The notes beneath the pieces are model-generated. The model had not been told where the DNA came from and made no database searches. It worked only from the letters and a program-made list of their open reading frames with translations. From Fragilaria crotonensis (lineage: Eukaryota; Bacillariophyta; Fragilariophyceae; Fragilariales; Fragilariaceae), in contig JAKSYS010000614.1 in the NCBI GenBank assembly GCA_022925895.1, positions 1-37,726 of the forward strand: a stretch of 37,726 bases of DNA. Direction: 5' to 3'. Positions 9,791 through 19,786 of the stretch are shown piece after piece. The position numbers and the translations under genes are program-made. Numbering within the stretch: the stretch's first letter is position 1; each line of letters starts with the position of its first letter.

Positions 9791-12700
9791 TTATAGGAAT
9801 GCAGCGGCCATTAACAATACACTGGTCGTGCTCGCCAACAACGAAGGATGCAATGTGAATGCAGCCGAGCTCCCACCAGAGTTTTCATTGGAGCTCCCAC
9901 CCACCGTGGTGCCTGTGGCATCGGAAGTCAGAGTAAAGGAATGCTCTACCCTTGCCTTGTCCTTAGCATTACCGCTCAGCACAGTTCGGGACGCATTTTT
10001 GGAAGGGGTTCCGTCATAAAGAGTGTAATTGCCCGAGCCCCAATCGCAGCACAAGCCATCGCCGGATGAATCAAGAAACACGAAGATGAAACTTCGCGTG
10101 ACACCCTCTGGTATCGCCTCGATCTCTATGGTTTCATTCAACGACTTTGATACCAACGCCGATGAATAATAGGAAGTATCGTGCGGTCCAAACGCCACCA
10201 CCTTGTGGTTTTTGCTCTGGCTTGCCCGCGCCTCTGAAACCGCAGAGTCATCCTCGACCTGAAGCAGATACCAAGAAACTTCGAACGGGTAGAGATCAAA
10301 GTCCAAAGCCAACGTCAGTTTGCGTGGATTTGAAACGGATGGTAGGCCAAAAGAGGCGAGAAAGTGAAAAGATGCGCTTGTAGAAAATTCTCCCGGTTCC
10401 GATGCAACGACCTTGCTGTCCTTTCCGACCGTAAGACTAATCGACCCCTGACCCTCGTCGCAACAAATTCCATTGTCTTTCTCGTCAAAAATTGTCAACC
10501 GATAAAAACCACCGTACGGTACCGAAAAGGTCTGCTCGACAAGTTGCGAGGAGATATTGTACCAACCATACGGAGCCAGGGCAACAATCGCAGTCACTTC
10601 GAGGTCAAGGCGCTCAAAAATCCAACCAGTGTCAGCTGGGGCGTCGTCTGTCTGGAGCAAAAGCGACACGGGATAATCGCCTGGAGCAGCAAACACAGTC
10701 GATTCGGAAGCCGTGAACGTTCCTCCAATTCCAGCGAGTCCGTTGGCAGTGTCCAGCATATAATACCCTAAACCGCTATCACAACAAAGACCGTCTCCGG
10801 ATTCATCCGTAATGGAAAAGGTGTAATAGTCGTTGGGCTCGAGCTCAACGGTCTCGCGAACGATATTGGTATTCGTGTACGAGCCAGCTGACTTCGATGC
10901 CAAAGTTTTGCCAGTTTGACCTTCTATTTTCCAACCAACATCGGTTGGCTTGCTATCCAGTTGCATCGAAATAAGGACCGTGGTAGCATTAGCAACTGCT
11001 CCTGAAGGCCCCGTTGGCTCTGATGTGGCTGAAGCCCGCGTTGGCTCTGATGTGGCTGAAGCCCGCGTTGGCTCTGATGTGGGACACCCGGAAACGGAAC
11101 TCGCTGGCGCGGGACTCAGTTCCACTGGAGTGCTTCCAGAATCGACAAGAACCGCAAAGGTGGATACCTCGCGACTACTACCTGCTGCTGTCGACCTTTC
11201 AACAACAACTTTCTGGTCTTCGGAAGGCCCTAAATAAAGTGAATAGAAACCGTCACCGTAGTTGCAGCAGAGGCCATCGGCCGTAGGGTCGAGAAGCATA
11301 AACGTGTAATTTCCAGCGGATGGTATGGAGATTGTTTCCGTGGTCAGCGAGAGGGCCAACGTAGCGTTGTATGATCCGGACGGCCTGTACGCAATCACCT
11401 GCCCATCCGACGTGTCGGAAAAGATATTGCCGGTTCGAAGAATCCAACCCACATCCTCAGGAAATGAATCAAAACTGATCTGCAATTCGAGGAACAAATC
11501 TCCAGCAATAACGGGTGCAGACGACGGAAAGTCTCCGTCACTTGCAACAAAAGTATGATCTCTACCAGAGAGAAACTGTCCGTTTCCAGAAACTTGAAGC
11601 GTGTTGCCTATAATCACCTGATAAAATCCACTTCCGTAGGAGCAACAGAGCCCGTCCGAGCTAACGTCGAAAATGATGAAGGAATATATCCCGCCATCTT
11701 CTAGGGCTGCCGTCTCTTGCACAAAGTCTCCGGGTGTGGTATAGACACCCGGCGTTCGAGAGACCACCAACCCCATGGGATTGTCAAGGCGTACCAATCG
11801 CCAGCCAATCTCTTTCGGATACTCATCCATTTGAATCTCGACCGTGACCTCAAGGTAACCTGAAGTTAAAGTGCCAGTAGTGGGAGGCGGAGTCGGAGCT
11901 CGTGTAAACGAAGTGCCATTGCTGCCACTGTTAGAACAATTGAAATAGACCGGCGGATTGTTTGAGTTCTCACACACGGTGGCGATCAACCAGCTAGAAT
12001 CATAGGAGGGCCGTGAGTACACCCCGGGAAAGTAGGACTGAGCACACCCATATCCCCAACTGACCACTCCGACTTGCAAATCCTGTCCTCCCGAGAAGGA
12101 TTCTATGACCATTGGCCCTCCCGAATCTCCCTGACACGAATCGACGCCCTCGACGTAGGCGCACAACATGTCGTCAGAGATTTGCCCTTCATAATTTGAC
12201 CATGGATACGATGGATTGACAGAGGCGGAACATTCCTCGTTTGATATGGTTTGCAAATCTGCCACCATCAGAATAGTAGATAGCGACGTATCCTGATCCG
12301 GCACAGTCAAGCCCCAACCCATGATTTTGACGTTTTGACCGACGACTGGGACATTAGGATCAAAATTGACCTGAACTGGTGTGACCGTGCTGGCAGTCGA
12401 CAATTTCATCAAGAGCTGATCATGGCGTAGTGATTCACCGCTTAAGTAGTACGGATTTGGAAACTCGTCCTCCACTTGGATTCGCTCGTATTGAGTTGTC
12501 GTCAACTGATCGAAGCGCCCAATCTCAACGTAAACGTCGCCTGGAGTGCCGCAGTGAGCCGCTGTCAAGACCATGTCCGGGGCAATTAATGAGCCTTTAG
12601 GGTCGATAAGGTGGAGCAATGGCGACAATCGAAAGTGTGAAAAGTTTGGCGGTGTTAATATTAGATTTCGAAAAAGATACAGGGAAGTTGGAGACATGCA

Positions 12701-12945
12701 TGAGTTTAAATATATCACTTTCACTGTTGAAGATTCACGACTTAACAAAAAAAAGCAATCAAAACGAACGTACCTCCGCAAAAGTGACGCGACGATAGAG
12801 TGAGGCTAACGGCGTACGGATAGCGTCCTTCCTGAGCTTGCTGGCCTCCGACAATGCGAGGTTCGAACGATGCCAAACAGCAGTGATGCTGAAATTGGAC
12901 CACCAGTAATCCAACGAGGGCGAGCTGCAACTTCCTCATATTCAT
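9791..12945 (-). CDS. Secreted trypsin-like protease with five CC repeats
   Basis: I propose complement(join(9791..12594,12774..12945)), 991 residues; the 179-nt intron (GTACGT..CTAAAG) splits the Gly of CGG-SLIAPD and restores the family motif. Residues 1-25 are a signal peptide. R30-IVGG is the zymogen activation site. The S1 triad is His71 (LTAAHC), Asp116 (HDQLLMKL, where DIALLKL is usual) and Ser215 (GDSGGP). Asp209 sits six residues before Ser215, predicting cleavage after Arg/Lys. After the protease domain come five repeats of about 95 residues, each with a Gly-Trp strand and a DGLCC-type Cys pair (one reads NGICC), interrupted by a Ser/Thr/Pro linker of SEPTRASAT units. The C-terminus ends in a small-residue patch and a hydrophobic tail (LLASTTSVLLMAAAFL), like a GPI-anchor signal. 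Substrate is unknown. Confidence 0.85.
11013..11082 (-). repeat. 27-bp coding minisatellite in the protease linker
   Basis: Two full identical 27-bp units and part of a third encode SEPTRASAT repeats in the Ser/Thr/Pro linker between the second and third CC repeats. Confidence 0.85.
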
Positions 12946-13514
12946 ATTTAACCAGTGCAATGCTTCTACTTTCGTACTTCGTGCTACGTACAAAGCAATA
13001 GACCGTGGGATCTAGAACTGAACGATATCGAAGCCTCGGCACCACAAGAACAAGCAGCTGATGACTGAATATTTTATGTCGCCGTTTTTTTATGGCCACC
13101 TCTTTCACCTTCCCCGCAGGAGAAGTTAGTGACATTCGACACTTGACAGACCAAAAATACACGAATGAAAATGAGTGCGGATGCAAGTATAGACTCTACG
13201 GTAATTCTACGAGGGGTATGATTTGCATGTTTCATTATCGTTCTACAGTACCAGGTACTGGTGCGAGTACTACGATGACATAATAGAGCGAAGCCATGCT
13301 TGTCAAAGACAAAAACGTTTAAGTCGCTATGAGATACACAAACCACACAAATGGTGAGATTAGTGTAGTACTACTACAATCTACCTACCGGTACTTGTAG
13401 TAGTACCCGGTACGTGTTCCGGTACTGTAGGTGAAATTGGAACGATTGAAAAAATGTGGACGTAGCAACGTGGTAGGTGATGTATGTACTATGTACGATG
13501 TAGTGCAAGGTCCA
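12946..13514. other. Intergenic, upstream of the protease gene
   Basis: It holds the upstream region of the protease gene and a stretch (13220-13440) dense in GTAC-centred words such as GTACCAGGTACTGG. No gene was recognised. Confidence 0.5.
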
Positions 13515-13522
13515 AGGTACCA

Positions 13523-14145
13523 GGGACATCCGGAATTCCTTCTGAACCTCACTTTTCCGAGAGTTTTTTAGGGCTTTCAAATCGAGTCACGTGACACACG
13601 ACCGCATAATAAATAACGTCAATGGATACTGGCTGGCGTCATGAATGCAAATGGGGGCTTGGCAGGCTCGGAGGTAATTTCTTCTCGTAAATAAGTCCAC
13701 GATTAGAAAGCTTCTCATGAATAAGTTGATGAGAAGATTTCTTCTCTTAAATAAGTTGATGAGAAGATTTCTTCTTGTAAATAAGTTCACGATTAGATAC
13801 CTTCTCGTTTTTAAGTTAGACTTCTACTAGAAAGTGTATGGATAGGATGAAATCTTCTCTTAAATAAGTTCATAAGAAGATTTCTTCTTAAGAATAAGTT
13901 CATGAGAAGAATTCTTCTCGTAGATAAGTTCACGAGAAGATTTCTTCTCGTGTAAATAAGTTCACGATTAGATTTCTTCTCGTAAATAAGTTCGCAACGA
14001 TGCCATGCTGGCTCGCACGCTAGCCAATACTCTTCCGACATCAAATTGAAAATATACAGTTTTGAATATTGATGAAATTTCAGTTTCTAATCTACGTATA
14101 TCTGTGTAACCTGCTCATAGAATAAGAAGGAATTCCGGATGTCCC
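13523..14145. mobile_element. 623-bp non-autonomous DNA transposon (MITE-like)
   Basis: The ends are perfect 21-bp inverted repeats that begin GGGACATCCGGAATTCC. Both sides are flanked by the same 8 bases in direct orientation, AGGTACCA, at 13515-13522 and 14146-14153. The target repeat is nearly palindromic, but its first and last A are both preserved, which marks it as a direct duplication and fixes the element ends. An 8-bp duplication is found in hAT, P and Merlin superfamilies; the termini do not let me choose. There is no transposase; the interior is a 30-bp tandem array. It needs transposase from elsewhere. Confidence 0.85.
13681..13994. repeat. 30-bp tandem repeats inside the MITE-like element
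   Basis: About ten units of 30-32 bp of the type CTTCTCGTAAATAAGTTCAC, each followed by GAGAAGATTT or GATTAGATTT. In several units the CTTCTCGT start pairs with an ACGAGAAG near the end across about ten bases. One unit has CTTCTCAT with ATGAGAAG, which keeps the pairing. The array is disturbed at 13801-13853. Confidence 0.85.
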
Positions 14146-14153
14146 AGGTACCA

Positions 14154-15195
14154 TGTACAATACGCATAGTGCATAGTATATATCCTACTATATTATAAAT
14201 TAATTGTGTGTGTGCGTCCGTCTGTTACGGAGTATGACCACTCTGGGGTACTGGATCAAATGTTGCACTGTTACGTGGATTACATGTACTACAGGTCTAC
14301 AGTACATAAACGGACGGTAATTTATGTTGAAACGACAGTGTGTTACGTTACTGAACTACAATACTGTACGAATTCAAAGTTACTGGATGGAATACTCATT
14401 GAATTTGCTGTGAACAGGTTGCTTGACAAATGCTACTGTAAAATATACCGTGCGATGAACTGCAATACGGGGGCATGATAAGTAGCTGGTACTGTACTTC
14501 ATGAAGTTTCCTACGTTTATACCATGGTACTGCATACTGTAGGGGAAAAAAGTAGTGGTACGGAGTACGACCAGGTTGGGGGTACTGTACGTCCAGTTTC
14601 CTGTAGTAGACAGTAGACACTCCGATCAAATGTGAGGTACTACCGTAAGTACCCACTAGTGTAATATATGAATATATGCATTTATTAGGAATCATGTTGT
14701 AGTCAGTATCTGTACTCGAATGCTGTGTACTGGAGTACTATACTGACTATTAGCATGTTCTGGTGTACTGGAATACTCAGTGTATTCAAGCATTCAAGCA
14801 TAGTACTACTCGTACCGTAGAGTCTGAAGAAGCTTGATTAGCGTCAACATCGTACATGTACAGTATATGTAGAACATACTATGAACTACTACAGTATGAA
14901 ATATGAACTATGAACATGCAGTACAAGTACCTGGGTAGGACGAGATGCCGTACTTGTGCTGGAGTGTCATATGCGGGTCTTCGTAGCTTTAACCGTAATG
15001 GAAACCAAGACACATGTAGTACTGTAGTACTTGCTACTTGTACTTGCTACATACTACTTGCTACACAAGATGCCAGGACGATCCTTGCGAATCTTCGAAC
15101 AAACTTTTGTTCATTGTTGTTCTGCGATCCATCTTCCGACATCCGACTCCCCTACTTCCCTCTTTCGCACGAGCAAACGAACGAAACTTGCATAC
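14154..15195. other. Intergenic, TACTGTA-rich
   Basis: It is AT-rich DNA crowded with TACTGTA, GTACTGTAC and CAGTACA words in both orientations. No gene was recognised. The last 130 bp could be a 5' extension of the dehydrogenase. Confidence 0.5.
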
Positions 15196-16005
15196 ATGAT
15201 GACAAAGACTGTCCTTATCACAGGAGGTAATCGCGGCTTGGGATTGGCCTTGGTTCGATGCTTTGCAGGAAGTGGCAGCAACGCTGAAAGTCCTACTGAT
15301 GGTATCAGCGACGGTAGCACCGGGACCAAGGTTGATTGGAAGGTGATGGCCACATCCCGCAATCTTGACTTTCTCCCCAAAGACCTCAACATTCTTGCCT
15401 ATCCTCTCGACCTGCAACATGCTGAAGATGTGGACCATCTGGTTCAACTCTTAGTCGTCAATAATACTATTGACAATCCAATCAAAATTGACCTTTTGAT
15501 TCACAATGCCGGATTCAACCCGAAGGATATAAAAGATGACGAAGGGCATATGTTTTTCGATTCCACCTTCTACGCGAAACATTTCTCGGCCCTCAATGTT
15601 GCCGAATGTTGCAAAGTTAATGCCTTGCATCCTATGGAATTGACCGGAAAGCTCTTGTCCAATGGTCTCCTGTCAGACTCGTGCATCGTTCTGGGCCTTT
15701 CCAGTTGGCTCGGATCCATCACGGACAAGGATTTTCCAGGACATTACGGATATGCTGGTAGCAAGGCATTGTTCAACATGTGCCTCAAGGGATTGGCACT
15801 CGAATTTGCAAAGGATCCTGATACGTCACGATGTGCCGTTGCTCTCAATCCGGGATGGATGGCAACGGACATGGGAGGGGCCAACGCGGAGCAAACACCC
15901 GAACAAGTGGCCAAGGCAATTTATGATATGGTCATGGACGATGGATACTTGCCGGGGCAGAATGGAAAGTTCCTGAATGTCGATCGGACGGAACATGCGT
16001 GGTAG
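15196..16005 (+). CDS. Short-chain dehydrogenase/reductase
   Basis: This is a 269-residue classical SDR: an NAD(P)(H)-dependent oxidoreductase with a Rossmann fold. Visible motifs are TGGNRGLG (residues 9-16, cofactor binding), NAG (104-106), Ser169/170, YxxxK at Tyr186-Lys190 (catalytic, in YGYAGSK) and the Pro-Gly at 219-220 (LNPGWMATDMGG). The YAGSK and NPGW-x-TDMGG pattern resembles the C-factor / carbonyl-reductase-like subgroup, so a carbonyl substrate is likely but unspecified. A Gly/Ser-rich insert at about residues 25-45 is unusual. The frame is open upstream; an ATG at 15070 would add 42 residues rich in Ser and Arg (RSLRIFEQTF), possibly an organelle-targeting extension. I chose 15196 because the family fold starts there. 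It is convergent with the next gene. Confidence 0.88.
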   Translation: MMTKTVLITGGNRGLGLALVRCFAGSGSNAESPTDGISDGSTGTKVDWKVMATSRNLDFLPKDLNILAYPLDLQHAEDVDHLVQLLVVNNTIDNPIKIDLLIHNAGFNPKDIKDDEGHMFFDSTFYAKHFSALNVAECCKVNALHPMELTGKLLSNGLLSDSCIVLGLSSWLGSITDKDFPGHYGYAGSKALFNMCLKGLALEFAKDPDTSRCAVALNPGWMATDMGGANAEQTPEQVAKAIYDMVMDDGYLPGQNGKFLNVDRTEHAW

Positions 16006-16201
16006 CCGGTGAAGTTTTTTTACATCTTCAAGTTTGTTACATTAGTATTTTGTAGTTTAGTGTATTCCATTTTGTCGATGCCCCTCCTAATCACTACACG
16101 TGTGAAATTGAATACGGCAGACAGTAATTTGTGTCGCACTATAATTTAGATGTCATGCTGTTCCCTGCCAACATTTGACCCCGCTAGGCGAAGAAAGGGG
16201 C

Positions 16202-19200
16202 TTAACTTGCCTGTCCTTCCTTCGCCTTTTCCAGAGGCTCGCAAATCAAATTGATCAAGTCCATCCCGCTGTTAGCATTCCCCGACTCGACTGCTTCAAT
16301 TATCTTGGTATATGCCAACGCAAATTCATTCCGAAGTCGATGAAAGTTCGATCCCTTGACAACATGAGCCACATCGTAGAATGTTTCAAAGGGATCTTCT
16401 ACCGCAAGGCCCGTCGAGTAAACCTTCCATCCGTGGATCTCGGCCTTGACTTCGCGTTCCACCATGCCTCGCTTCATCGTTGAGTGCAAACTCACCACAT
16501 GGTGCTTATAATCAAACTCAAAGGCAAAGTACCGAAAGAAGGACGCCAACAATATAGCGAGCGACAAATCTTGACTAGGGAAACGATTCTGGATCTCCAC
16601 GAGATCTTGCGGGGTATTTACGCGGTGGTAGTAGGTGTTGACAGCCATTTTGTCCTCCAACGGGTGCTGCACGAGTTGCATTGGGATTCTGTCGAGTTCT
16701 GTGTAGGATGTCTGCCCCGCGGGAGTTTTGAGCCAATTTGGATCCATCCATTGAAGGTTGGGAAGCAACGGCCCATTCATCGCTGGACTCGTACTCCCGA
16801 GCTCATGATCTAATGAACAAATCAACCCGTTTCCCTTTCGACGGTGATAAGTCAAAAAGTGCAACAGCATGATAATGTAACCGTAACTGCTCAGAGTGTG
16901 CTTGGAAGGATTGTTGATATCTCTGGCTTTGGCCCATCGCTTAATGATAGCTGCAAGGACTCGTGTCACTGGCTGAATCCGAGAGTAGGTCAGCAGCAGG
17001 GATGTGTTCATCACTGCCAGAGAATTCAGAAACGACAAATCACACTCCATGAGCTCACTCTCGCCATCGACCGCCATTGGTCTGGGACAATTGAACATGA
17101 TGATCGGAATTCGTGCCGTCAACCTAACAGTGTCAACATTTTGCATATCATTCAGCTCCAACGCATGGGCTAATTCGGCCATGGCTTGAGCACCCGTGGG
17201 ATCCTTCTCTTCTCCTGGAAGCTTGGTGTTCGGTGGCAGTTGCAAGCACATGTCAAGATCAGATGTTGGTGATCCAAATCCATTCGCGGAAGAACCAAAG
17301 ACTAGAACACGTGTGCCAGGAGGAAACGCATCGCACTGAGAAACGATGCTTTCCAGGTGTGCCCTTACCATCTCGCGCTGCTGATGGATGCGATCGACAA
17401 CCATGTAGGTCTCCTCGTACAGTTTGCCCATGGCAACAGACAAACTGTTGAAAGCGTCAACTACTTTTCTATCCATCGTTTGAGGTTGGTTCTTCTTGAA
17501 CAAGGTTGAATCGAGGGTCTTGCTGTTTGGGACGAAGCCAAGCATCTCCCTTTGCATCTTCATCCGATTCTCCTCACACTGTTTATAGTGAGCCGCCGTG
17601 ACGTGCTGTGGGAACTCGTCGAAATTAACGCAGATACTATCATTGCTATTGAAAGGACTTGGGGCGAAGGATTCAACCAGAGAGCACCACAACTCGTATT
17701 CAAGTCGAATCTTGGCAAGGAGCTCACGTCGAAATAGCACGGACGAGCATGGATTGGAAACAATAGCCTGGAAATGCAAACATTAGAAATGATTCGATGA
17801 ATCTCGATTCAAATGTCCGGTTTTCCGTACCTTAAGGATACTCGCGAACGAAACCTGTGCATCTTTCCATTTTCGATCATTCGATGCGCGACTTCCCATA
17901 AAGAGATGAGTTTTCTCCCGCAGCTTGGTCTTGGTTGACTTTTCGCTACCATCGTCGGAGAGGGCATTCTGATCATCGTCGTTCGTCCCAGCCGCCTCGT
18001 CCTGAGCCACCAACAACTCTGCTTCGTCAATTTCTTCCTGTAACTTTCGTAGCTTCTCTTTCCCCTTGATATGTTCCATCGCGCACAGTTCCAGTACTTT
18101 TCGGGATTCGCACACGCATCCCCATGCAGCACGGCCGGCACCATCCCAAGAAGCGGAACGTCGATTGGTGTCGGGACGGAATTGCTCAAGAACGGTTGAC
18201 AAGGCGTTGAGGGAGGAAAGACTTGTGGCGGATCCCTTGCGAGACTTGAAGTTGGAAAGAATGAAACGAAGGGTTGGTTCAAAGTCCTCCTCTGACACAC
18301 GCACGAAGAGCGTTGGTCCCATCGCAAGAGTGTAGAGCGGTTCATTCTGCCAGTAAAGTCGAAACAATACATGGCCCGGAGTACGGGGAGCATAAAATGG
18401 AATTGTGCCAAAGACAGTATCAGATTTGGAATCTACCTTGAAAGGGTAGTCACTCCGATTCTCGGTGCTCGGCGCCAGAATCTCCTTGGAGATAATACTT
18501 GCGTTAGTTCCATTCTCCGTGCACCCCCGTCGAAAGAGACCGACTGCAAGATCTTCCAATGCGTCTCGAATCGTGAGTGCGGCGTCCATTTTCTTTTCCG
18601 CCATTCGCTGTCGAAGATACTTGAGCGGCAAAATCCATTTCGCGGTAAGTTCCTGGCGCGGACGGAGATCAATGGTGGGACCGTCTGCTGCAACATTGTT
18701 GGCAAACAGACGACCAGGTTGTTCGTCAATACGGGTCCAAATGCGCTTTGGCTGATAGACTGGTTTCGTCTTGATTGCCTCTGCCGGCGGTTCATCAACG
18801 ATTTCCTCTTCGAATTGGGAAACCCCGATCCCAGGAGGAGTGGCATTCCAATTACCAAACGATTGTTGTTGTGAGACGAGTCCAGGAGGTGTTGGTTTCA
18901 GAGCACTTGTTTGTAACAATCCAGGAGGAAAATTGGGAGGAGCTGCTCCCATCGGCAATGGCTGTGTAACAAAAGGGACTTGTGAAGTCTGTACTGGCGG
19001 CATTGACACTGGTTGATACGAACGCGTGGATGGCATCGATTGTTGAGTAGTAGCGGTGGTTGTTGGTTGGATCAGAAATCCTGGCGGTTGTGGCGGAATA
19101 TTTGCAAATTGTTGCGTTGTTGGTAACGACGGTCCGGGAGGCATGCGTGACTGTGAATGCATCCCCACAGGAGTCGGTGCTGGTGAGAATGGCTGCGACT

Positions 19201-19786
19201 GCTGTTTGAGTTCCGGAAAGATACTGTCGTTTGAGGGCTGCACATGGGTAGGAGAGTGTAATACTGAAGTCAACGGGACATTGCTTTGTTGTCCTGGAAT
19301 GGGGATCGAGGTGGTGACCGCTGTATTGGGGCTCTCTTAGGTTGATTGCTCGTGACATCAACAACGGGATCGTCTTTCACCGACAATTTCTCCATTTTTG
19401 AGGGCAGAGTGCTGTCCTGATTCTGCAAGAAGTTCCTCGCTGCTTGCAAAAATGCTCGTTCGTCACCACCATGCACTTGATGGATACGTAGGGCTTCGGG
19501 GTTCTGATTTCTCATGTACGACATGAATTTGATCAATACATCCTGATTAGTAGCGATGTCATACGTGAGCGGCGAACATTCAACTTCATGGTGTATTAAC
19601 ATTCCACAATACACGTTGACAAGTAATTGCATAATGGTTGTGGCTGGTACTCACCTCATCTGCGTTGTTCCCAGTGGATGACATTGTGCCGCCACGACCT
19701 CCATTGTTGCGTCGGTTGTTGCTGTTGCTATTGCGCCCTCGGCCACCATTCGTACCACGACCACTGGGTTTGCGACCGCTTGACAT
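16202..19786 (-). CDS. Terminal uridylyltransferase / non-canonical poly(A) polymerase
   Basis: I propose complement(join(16202..17767,17831..19333,19381..19542,19655..19786)), 1120 residues; all introns (63, 47 and 112 nt) are GT-AG and phase 0. Exon 1 is an RGG/Asn-rich, RNA-binding-like tail. Exon 3 starts with a Pro/Gln-rich disordered region holding PPGF, PPGL, PPGL and PPGI (near residues 181, 234, 247 and 264), then a probable beta-sandwich (FGTIPFYAPRTPGHVLFRLY) and a Lys/Glu coiled segment. Exon 4 is the catalytic core: FGSSANGFGSPTSDLDM with metal ligands Asp769 and Asp771, the third Asp842 in MECDLSF, and a PAP-associated domain (LAILLASFFRYFAFEFDY). Cid1/URT1-type enzymes add U or A to RNA 3' ends, often marking mRNA for decay. 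PPG followed by a hydrophobic residue is the core ligand of GYF domains. The 47-nt intron is the least certain part. Confidence 0.85.

Noticed and set aside
9828-11558. Plus-strand frames opposite the protease gene
   Set aside because: They are antisense shadows of a well-supported coding exon.
13681-13994. CRISPR array
   Set aside because: The repeats are directly adjacent, without unique spacers, in a eukaryotic genome and inside a transposon.
17233-19340. Plus-strand frames opposite the uridylyltransferase
   Set aside because: The minus strand carries catalytic motifs and phase-consistent introns; the plus frames do not.
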